A stretch of 16,558 bases of DNA from S012-113 sp965368405. GTDB lineage: Bacteria; Bacteroidota; Bacteroidia; Cytophagales; Cyclobacteriaceae. Shown one piece after another: positions 1 to 4,879 of the stretch (positions within the stretch are counted from its first letter, which is position 1; each line of letters begins with the position of its first letter). Location: assembly GCA_965368405.1 (NCBI GenBank), contig CBDUMS010000082.1:1-16558 (forward strand), read 5' to 3'. Below the pieces are notes generated by a model that had not been told where the DNA came from, did no database searches, and worked only from the letters and a program-made list of their open reading frames with translations. The position numbers were made by a program, and so were the translations under genes.

Positions 1-530
1 GCATAGGCAGGTTCGCCAATCGTATCAGAGCCATATGCTTTGAATAAATGTTCGAAATGAGCCCCTGAAGACCCATGTTTAAGTAAAGCAAAACTCTCGG
101 CGCCATACTGGTTTTTAATATCCTTCATTTTAGAAGCAACTAATTCCAATGCTTCTTCCCAGCTCGCTTCTCTGAATGTGTCAGTATCACCCTCAGTTAC
201 ACGAATAAGTGGTGTTTTTAGACGATCGGGGTCTGTATACATGCCAACACCTCCAGTCCCTCGAGGGCATAATCGGCCATAGCAGTGTGGGTCATCGTCG
301 TTGCCGAGAATCTTAACGATCTCACCTTCTTCGTTTACATGAGTCCATCCAGCGCATTTCCAGAAGCAAACTTCACAATATGTGGCATGTCGCTCAAAAT
401 CGATGTTGGTCTTCTGCTCAGCACTATCCATAATAGAGAGAAAAGAACCCCCACCTGCTGTTGTCGCTGCTGCTACACCGCCTAATCCCAATGCTGAGAT
501 CTTTATAAACTGTCGTCTATTGGTACGCAT
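1..530 (-). CDS. Tat-exported molybdopterin oxidoreductase, PsrA/PhsA/TtrA-like, N-terminal part
   Basis: Partial gene running off the window's left edge; 176 complete codons are visible from the ATG at 530. The protein opens with a twin-arginine signal (RRQFIK at residues 5-10) followed by a hydrophobic Ala/Gly-rich stretch to about residue 34, so it should be exported folded by the Tat system. An N-terminal [4Fe-4S] motif of the DMSO-reductase superfamily follows: Cys52, Cys55, Cys59 and Cys88, the last within CPRG. It is followed by the usual TDPDRLKTPLIR segment and the start of the molybdopterin domain. By family knowledge this is the catalytic subunit of a periplasmic bis-MGD reductase or dehydrogenase (polysulfide, thiosulfate, tetrathionate and similar substrates). 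The substrate cannot be told from this part. It is divergent from the 12-haem cytochrome, its likely electron partner. Subunits such as a ferredoxin-like protein or NrfD would lie beyond the edge. Confidence 0.9.
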   Translation of the reverse strand, partial: MRTNRRQFIKISALGLGGVAAATTAGGGSFLSIMDSAEQKTNIDFERHATYCEVCFWKCAGWTHVNEEGEIVKILGNDDDPHCYGRLCPRGTGGVGMYTDPDRLKTPLIRVTEGDTDTFREASWEEALELVASKMKDIKNQYGAESFALLKHGSSGAHFEHLFKAYGSDTIGEPAY

Positions 531-552
531 ATGATTCGATATTTTTTAATAT

Positions 553-566
553 TTGATTATGATCAC
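553..566. promoter_or_regulatory. Fnr-like half-site pair TTGAT-N4-ATCAC
   Basis: TTGAT-TATG-ATCAC matches nine of the ten defined bases of the classical Fnr box TTGAT-N4-ATCAA. It lies 23 bp upstream of the molybdoenzyme start codon, which is downstream of that gene's predicted promoter. If real it could act as a roadblock or autoregulatory site. The short motif could also occur by chance in AT-rich DNA. Confidence 0.35.
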
Positions 567-620
567 CATTTTTTGCAGCCGTCCGTTGCAACACTATCGG
601 GTGAACAGAATTATTTAGTT

Positions 621-628
621 CAAAATTA
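621..628 (-). promoter_or_regulatory. Candidate -7 element for the molybdoenzyme (TAATTTTG)
   Basis: Read on the minus strand this is TAATTTTG, an exact match to the Bacteroidota -7 consensus TAnnTTTG. Transcription would begin near 614-616, giving a leader of about 85 nt before the ATG at 530. No TTTG -33 element sits at the expected distance. Instead the palindrome at 650-665 is centred about 42 bp upstream of the predicted start, the usual position for an activator of the Crp/Fnr family replacing a weak -33. This is inference from spacing. Confidence 0.5.
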
Positions 629-652
629 GATCGATTAGAATAGGATTAGAAT
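625..652 (+). repeat. Three short ATTAGA direct repeats
   Basis: ATTAGA occurs at 625-630, 634-639 and 645-650. The last two are part of a longer nine-base repeat, GATTAGAAT, at 633-641 and 644-652, spaced 11 bp (about one helical turn). The first copy overlaps the predicted -7 element of the molybdoenzyme and the last runs into the palindrome at 650-665. Such phased repeats can be sites for a response regulator, but no regulator is named by the sequence. Confidence 0.4.
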
Positions 653-665
653 GATCTAAATCATT
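650..665. promoter_or_regulatory. Palindromic operator candidate AATGAT-N4-ATCATT
   Basis: Perfect 6-bp inverted arms, AATGAT and ATCATT, around CTAA. The core TGAT-N4-ATCA is the Fnr-type half-site arrangement, and it also resembles the centre of a Fur box. The same arms with a different spacer (ATAA) occur at 4580-4595 upstream of feoA. Its centre is 29.5 bp from the first base of the minus-strand -7 element at 628-621, almost identical to the 30.5 bp in the feo promoter. Confidence 0.6.
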
Positions 666-685
666 GAAAAATCCTAACATATATC

Positions 686-699
686 ATGATATGAATCAT
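686..699. promoter_or_regulatory. Second TGAT-N4-ATCA palindrome
   Basis: ATGAT-ATGA-ATCAT, the same core as the palindrome at 650-665, with centres 35 bp apart. It overlaps a perfect 12-bp palindrome ATATCATGATAT at 681-692 and abuts the Crp-type site that begins at 699. It sits on the cytochrome side of the divergent region, about 90 bp upstream of the cytochrome start codon. Confidence 0.4.
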
Positions 700-718
700 A
701 TGTGACGATAATCACATA
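699..718. promoter_or_regulatory. Perfect Crp-type box TATGTGA-N6-TCACATA
   Basis: Seven-base perfect inverted arms around CGATAA. The core TGTGA-N6-TCACA is identical to the textbook Crp consensus. It lies 63 bp upstream of the 12-haem cytochrome start codon, so a Crp/Fnr-superfamily regulator is a good candidate activator of that gene. No clear TAnnTTTG element was found at a fitting distance on the plus strand, so the exact promoter is unresolved. Which member of the superfamily binds cannot be read from the DNA. Confidence 0.6.
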
Positions 719-781
719 AAAGTGCAAAAAAGAATAGATGGAGATCACAACTTTTATTGATATAGATTATATTTTAGTGTC

Positions 782-2626
782 ATGAATAATTCTTGGCGGG
801 TATTCTGGATGATTACAACAGCAATTTTGACTGTAGCATCGATATTATTCTTTGTTATCAACCCAAAAGACGAGAAGAGTGTAGCCATTTATGACAATTC
901 TTCTTCAACTTGCATTGAATGTCATGGCGCAATGACGGGTTTAAGCCCACTGCATGCCGCCCTTGAGTGTATCAGTTGCCATAAGGGAAATAATACAACA
1001 GCCGATAAGGATAGTTCTCATCTGGATATGATCTTAGTTCCAGGTAATTTGGCCGATGCCGCCGTGAGTTGTGGCATATGTCATGCTGATGCGATTGAGC
1101 ACATTAACAGTTCTTTGATGACAACAAATAGTGGCATTATTGCAGTTGATAAATATGTGTTAGGGGAATACGAATCACCCAATATTAGTACTAGTGTGGC
1201 GGAGGTTGAGCATACTTTGGCAGATGAGCACTTACGCGCACTTTGCCTTCGTTGCCACTTGGGTAGCGATAAAAAGATTTATGGCCCAATCGATGAGCTG
1301 TCTCGAGGCGGAGGTTGTAACGCCTGTCACCTGAACTACTCTGAGACTGCAGCTGAGGAACTAAAGAAGTACGCAATTGATGGTACGCTACCACAAGTAC
1401 ATCCATCACTTGATCTACAAATATCTGACAACCATTGCTTCGGGTGCCATAGTCGTTCAGGTAGAATATCAACTAATTATGAGGGGTATCATGAAACACT
1501 TCTCAGTAAAGAAGATGTTCTAAATCAAGAGGGTTATCGAGAATTGCAGGACGGAAGAATTTTTAAACAAATAAGTGAAGATGTTCATCACGAGCGCGGT
1601 TTAGCATGCATCGATTGTCATGGATACGATGATGTTATGGGCGATGGAACCACTTATTTGCATGAGGAGGATGCTGTTAAAATATCTTGTGAAGACTGCC
1701 ATACAAATACGCCGAGGAGTACAACGCTAGCCTCTCTTTCTTATAACCAGCAGCGCATCTTTAAGATCAGGGATTTCGATCACCAGCAACCTATACTTTT
1801 AACGAACAGTGATAGCGCAGCCATCATTAATGGTTACGTTGATAATGATGGGCAGCCTAAACTCGTAGGAAAGCTAAGTGGTCAGGAGTTTTTATTAAAT
1901 GAGCCCTCAGGTTCTTGTACCAAAGAGTTCGGTCATAATACGCTCACGTGTACTTCGTGTCATACAACATGGGCGCCTCAATGTATCGGCTGCCATGTTA
2001 CTTACGAAGAAGAGGCAGAGGGATACGATTTGTTGGATAAAAAACCGATGGACGGTTCATGGGTGGAGTATGCTGGGTCTTTTTTATACGGACCGCCAAC
2101 TTTAGGAGTTAGAGTAACCGATGGTGGCCAAACGGTTGAGCCAGCCATTCCAGGAATGATCATGACCGTTGATAAGGCTTCGTTTCCATCGCACGCAATG
2201 CCTGAGGATACAAGTTTTTATCGATTGTTTGCACCGGCATCACCGCATACCATCGGTGCCGAGGGTCGTGATTGCAAATCATGTCATAATAGTCCCCTTG
2301 CGCTGGGCTACGGTCGAGGGACTTTAGAATTAATCGAATCTGCAGATGGCTGGCAATGGGAGTTTACATCCGAATATGAAAACTTGACTTCAGATAATTT
2401 GCCTGCCGATGCCTGGACGGGCTTCTTAAAAGACCCATCAGGGGTAGTATCTACCCGTACCAACTTTCGTCCGTTTACTAAAAAGGAACAAGAAAGCATT
2501 CTAAGGGTCGGTGCTTGTTTAACCTGTCACGATAGTAATAGCCCCGAAATGAAAAACAGTTTGAATTCCGATTTCAACGCCTACCTAGGGACGATTTCAG
2601 AGAAGTGTACAGTCGTATATCCTTAA
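782..2626 (+). CDS. Membrane-anchored dodecahaem c-type cytochrome (12 CxxCH)
   Basis: A 614-residue protein with one N-terminal membrane segment (about residues 7-27) and a large exported part. It has exactly twelve CxxCH haem c attachment motifs, with first cysteines at residues 44, 63, 97, 155, 179, 219, 276, 303, 390, 401, 498 and 579. The first eight motifs lie between residues 44 and 307, then come two nearly adjacent motifs (390, 401) and two isolated ones (498, 579). Stretches around 308-389 and 406-497 carry no haem motif and may be separate folds. Two further cysteines, Cys379 (CTKEFGH) and Cys609 near the C-terminus, are not in CxxCH motifs. It is probably a periplasmic electron carrier anchored in the inner membrane, handing electrons to or from the divergently encoded molybdoenzyme. 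I could not assign it to a named family: octahaem tetrathionate reductase and NrfA types have fewer haems, and no CxxCK motif is present. Partner and direction are inferred from context. Confidence 0.9.
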   Translation: MNNSWRVFWMITTAILTVASILFFVINPKDEKSVAIYDNSSSTCIECHGAMTGLSPLHAALECISCHKGNNTTADKDSSHLDMILVPGNLADAAVSCGICHADAIEHINSSLMTTNSGIIAVDKYVLGEYESPNISTSVAEVEHTLADEHLRALCLRCHLGSDKKIYGPIDELSRGGGCNACHLNYSETAAEELKKYAIDGTLPQVHPSLDLQISDNHCFGCHSRSGRISTNYEGYHETLLSKEDVLNQEGYRELQDGRIFKQISEDVHHERGLACIDCHGYDDVMGDGTTYLHEEDAVKISCEDCHTNTPRSTTLASLSYNQQRIFKIRDFDHQQPILLTNSDSAAIINGYVDNDGQPKLVGKLSGQEFLLNEPSGSCTKEFGHNTLTCTSCHTTWAPQCIGCHVTYEEEAEGYDLLDKKPMDGSWVEYAGSFLYGPPTLGVRVTDGGQTVEPAIPGMIMTVDKASFPSHAMPEDTSFYRLFAPASPHTIGAEGRDCKSCHNSPLALGYGRGTLELIESADGWQWEFTSEYENLTSDNLPADAWTGFLKDPSGVVSTRTNFRPFTKKEQESILRVGACLTCHDSNSPEMKNSLNSDFNAYLGTISEKCTVVYP

Positions 2627-2644
2627 GAACGTGACCAGAGGTGT

Positions 2645-2670
2645 ACGGTTTCTGTTCCCTACCGTTTTTT
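2645..2670 (+). terminator. Weak candidate terminator after the cytochrome
   Basis: A 5-bp stem (ACGGT at 2645-2649, ACCGT at 2661-2665) runs straight into a T tract ending at 2670, 19 bp after the cytochrome stop. The stem is short, so confidence is low. Confidence 0.35.
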
Positions 2671-2757
2671 CGGTCGCCATGATCCTTTGCATACTCCTCT
2701 TAACATCTTTTAACTTGCTTTAACAGTTTTGTTAATGCTATCCCCGTATAAAAGACT

Positions 2758-2765
2758 AATCTTTG
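2758..2765 (+). promoter_or_regulatory. Candidate -7 element AATCTTTG
   Basis: Matches TAnnTTTG except for the first base. The predicted start near 2771 would leave a leader of about 11 nt before the ATG at 2782. A TTTG at 2728-2731 is too far upstream (26 bp) to be a standard -33, so this assignment is weak. Confidence 0.3.
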
Positions 2766-2781
2766 GCAAAAATATAAACAC

Positions 2782-3780
2782 ATGAAAAAAGTTCTAATCA
2801 TTCTGTTCACGCTAAGCTCTATTGTTGCTTCTGCTCAAACAGAAAAAGAAATCAAATTTGACGAGGTAGAGGGTAAGTATCACCTGAAAATAACGACAAC
2901 AGTTAATGGCGAAAAGCAAGTAATAGATAAAACCTATGATAGCCTAGAAGAGATGAAGGCAGATCCAGAATTGGAAGGGCTTAAGTTGAAGGTTTTTGAT
3001 AAAGGGAATAGTGCTTTTTTCTTTGGTGATGGTAGTGAAGGGGACGAGAAAAATGTAAATGTATTTATTCGCAAGAGCGATGGAGATATTGATGTTGAAT
3101 CGGAACATGAATTTAAATTCGAATCGCATAGCGATAGTGCATCTGCACATCATATTAAGGTTTGGGTAGATGAAGCCGGTAATAAGCGGGTATTAATGGA
3201 CGGCGAAGAAATTAATGTGAATAATTTGACTGATGAAGACGTTAATGTGATTCACTATAAGAATGTAGATGGCAATATAATTATTAAGACGGGCGATGCC
3301 GTTGGTGATTTTATTACTGAAGATGGAGAATCATTTGACGTAAATGTAAAAGTTAAGCGCCTTGAAGATAAAGACGGAGAGAAGGTCCTCATCTTCAGAT
3401 CGGGTGAGGATGTAGGAGATTCAGATCAGAAAATTGTAATTAAGATCGTTGAGGAGATTAAACTTCATGTAGCAGAAATTGATAGTGACGAATTTGAAGA
3501 GCTATTAGACGGCCATGAAAAATCTTTGAAAGTGGATGAAATTAATTATTTCCCGAATCCAAACCAAGGTAAATTTACATTGGCTTTTAAGGCAAATAGT
3601 AAGCCAACCGAGGTTAAGATAGTTAGTCTGGACGGCAAGGTGGTATATGCAGAGCAACTTAGTGGATTTGAAGGCACCTACAATAATGAAATCGACCTTT
3701 CGAATGAAAAAAAGGGAATATATCTCTTACAGATTCTTCAAGGGAAAAAGGCTCATAATAAAAAAATAGTAATCGAATAA
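2782..3780 (+). CDS. Acidic exported protein with type IX secretion (Por) sorting domain
   Basis: A 332-residue protein with a clear signal peptide (hydrophobic core about residues 4-16, likely cleavage after the Ala in ASAQ near 18-19). The last about 75 residues form a type A T9SS C-terminal domain: YFPNPNQGKF from residue 256, then VKIVSLDGKVVY, a GTY/EIDLS segment and a KGIYLLQI...KKIVIE end. By family knowledge this domain directs secretion through the outer membrane and is usually removed. The middle, about residues 20-250, is very rich in Asp, Glu, Lys and Val with alternating beta-type patterns and repeated D-G-E/D-G-D turns. I recognise no catalytic motif in it. It may be a surface or calcium-binding protein, but that is a guess from composition. 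A good terminator follows it. Confidence 0.85.
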   Translation: MKKVLIILFTLSSIVASAQTEKEIKFDEVEGKYHLKITTTVNGEKQVIDKTYDSLEEMKADPELEGLKLKVFDKGNSAFFFGDGSEGDEKNVNVFIRKSDGDIDVESEHEFKFESHSDSASAHHIKVWVDEAGNKRVLMDGEEINVNNLTDEDVNVIHYKNVDGNIIIKTGDAVGDFITEDGESFDVNVKVKRLEDKDGEKVLIFRSGEDVGDSDQKIVIKIVEEIKLHVAEIDSDEFEELLDGHEKSLKVDEINYFPNPNQGKFTLAFKANSKPTEVKIVSLDGKVVYAEQLSGFEGTYNNEIDLSNEKKGIYLLQILQGKKAHNKKIVIE

Positions 3781-3800
3781 CAACAGTAAATACCTACTTT

Positions 3801-3833
3801 AAAAGGCTGTTTCATAGTTTGGGGCAGCCTTTT
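3801..3833 (+). terminator. Rho-independent terminator
   Basis: A perfect 9-bp stem, AAAAGGCTG at 3801-3809 and CAGCCTTTT at 3825-3833, with a 15-nt loop and T-rich downstream flank. It lies 20 bp after the stop codon of the T9SS cargo gene. The A-rich left arm also allows use in the opposite direction, but no minus-strand gene ends here. Confidence 0.8.
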
Positions 3834-3935
3834 ATTGTTTATAAATTAAGAGGGTCTAAGGCATTACTAGGATTTTAACTCAATATTTATGATCTTCAAT
3901 TTACACACATAGTGTGGGTTTAAATACTTGTATTC

Positions 3936-4535
3936 TTGAAGATTATCCCAATATTATTACTTCTCTTCTGCTCAATATCATCCCTTGGTCGATCTAACCC
4001 CGATTACATAAAAGGATATGTGGTTTTGAATAATGGCGATACATTAACCGGTAAGGTGATGGATCGTGATAATTCTGCATTTGGAGGTTTGCTTCCAAAG
4101 GTTAAATTCCGCCCCGATAAAGGGTTCCGAAAAAAGTATAAACCATCGCAATTACAGGCTTACAAAAGAGGTAATGATGTATTTGAAACCATATGGATTT
4201 CATCAGAGTCCAAGATTTTTAAGCAACGTTATTTTAATAAAGAGAATGAAGGTGAGCAACATTTTGTAAAAGTTATTTACAAAGGCTCTATTGAGCTCTA
4301 CCATTGGGAGTTCACAGATGAGGATAATGCTCATATTGACCATTTCCCTCTCCTGAAAAAGGCCAATAGCGAAGAAATGGTAAGGGCTACGCAAGGTATT
4401 TTTGGTTTAAAGCGTAAGGTGCTTTCTACATACTTCGAGGATTGCCCTTCTCTAGTACAGGCTATTCAGAATAAAAATATCACCACCGTACAGCAAATTA
4501 TCGATTTCTATGAGACAGATTGCCCTAATCAGTAA
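3936..4535 (+). CDS. Exported hypothetical protein, Bacteroidota type
   Basis: A 199-residue protein that appears to start at a TTG codon. An in-frame TAA at 3921 closes the frame upstream, there is no ATG between it and residue 41, and only the TTG start keeps the obvious signal peptide (hydrophobic residues 3-17, likely cut near 19). The segment GYVVLNNGDTLTGKV, just after the signal, resembles the opening of a family of secreted Bacteroidota proteins of unknown function. The C-terminus carries a YFEDCP-type motif (Cys170) and a second DCP (Cys196) near the end, which may pair. The Cys12 in the signal is not preceded by a lipobox, so it is not called a lipoprotein. No catalytic residues are recognised. 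It stands alone between a terminator and the feo promoter. Confidence 0.75.
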   Translation: MKIIPILLLLFCSISSLGRSNPDYIKGYVVLNNGDTLTGKVMDRDNSAFGGLLPKVKFRPDKGFRKKYKPSQLQAYKRGNDVFETIWISSESKIFKQRYFNKENEGEQHFVKVIYKGSIELYHWEFTDEDNAHIDHFPLLKKANSEEMVRATQGIFGLKRKVLSTYFEDCPSLVQAIQNKNITTVQQIIDFYETDCPNQ

Positions 4536-4579
4536 GTCTCAGCTCCCTTATTTATACTTATTATAAAAAAGCGGGGTTT

Positions 4580-4595
4580 AATGATATAAATCATT
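4580..4595. promoter_or_regulatory. Palindromic operator candidate AATGAT-N4-ATCATT at feoA
   Basis: The arms AATGAT and ATCATT are identical to those at 650-665; here the spacer is ATAA. The right arm touches the TTTG -33 element of the feo promoter (4595-4598), so a bound protein would contact or block RNA polymerase. Both an Fnr-type core (TGAT-N4-ATCA) and partial Fur-box likeness can be seen. The centre is about 43 bp upstream of the predicted transcription start. Confidence 0.6.
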
Positions 4596-4625
4596 TTGTA
4601 ATACCTAATAGGGGGTTTATCTTTG
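4595..4625 (+). promoter_or_regulatory. Bacteroidota-type promoter for feoAB
   Basis: TTTG at 4595-4598, a 19-bp spacer, and TATCTTTG at 4618-4625, an exact match to TTTG-N19-TAnnTTTG as established for the primary sigma factor of Bacteroidota. Transcription should start near 4631, leaving a leader of about 18 nt before the feoA ATG. Confidence 0.75.
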
Positions 4626-4648
4626 TTGTTTATAATTAGTCTAAATAA

Positions 4649-4879
4649 ATGAAAGCCATCAAAACAGTAGCTGCTCTTAAACCTGGGGAATCAGGAGAGA
4701 TTTGCTGTTTTCAAGATGAACATTTAGCACTAAAACTATTGGATATGGGATGTCTTCCGGGTACCCATGTGCAAATGAAATTTGCCGCACCCTTAGGAGA
4801 CCCTATTTGTATCAGCATTGATGGCTATCGATTATCATTGAGAAAAGCCGAAGCGGCTACCATATCATTAGTTGAATAG
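4649..4879 (+). CDS. feoA: Ferrous iron transport protein A
   Basis: A 76-residue protein of normal FeoA length with the small SH3-like fold pattern: a conserved L-DMG-LPGT segment (about residues 30-40) and the ending IDGYRLSLRKAEA. FeoA is a small cytoplasmic protein thought to interact with FeoB and support Fe(II) uptake. Its TAG stop is followed with no spacing by the ATG of feoB, which is in the same reading frame, so the two genes are translationally adjacent. In some Bacteroidota FeoA and FeoB are a single fused chain. The promoter directly upstream overlaps a palindrome and is probably controlled by iron or oxygen. Confidence 0.93.
   Translation: MKAIKTVAALKPGESGEICCFQDEHLALKLLDMGCLPGTHVQMKFAAPLGDPICISIDGYRLSLRKAEAATISLVE

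Noticed and set aside
285..485. A 66-residue plus-strand open frame
   Set aside because: It is antisense to the well-supported molybdoenzyme gene, covering its [4Fe-4S] and Tat signal region, and shows no motif of its own.
768..775. TATATTTT as a -7 element for the cytochrome
   Set aside because: Seven of eight bases fit TAnnTTTG, but transcription would start at or past the ATG at 782, so it is unlikely unless the message is leaderless.
4538..4570. Inverted repeat TTATA-N5-TATAA followed by A residues after the hypothetical gene
   Set aside because: Short, AT-only arms with no T tract on the plus strand; not convincing as a terminator.
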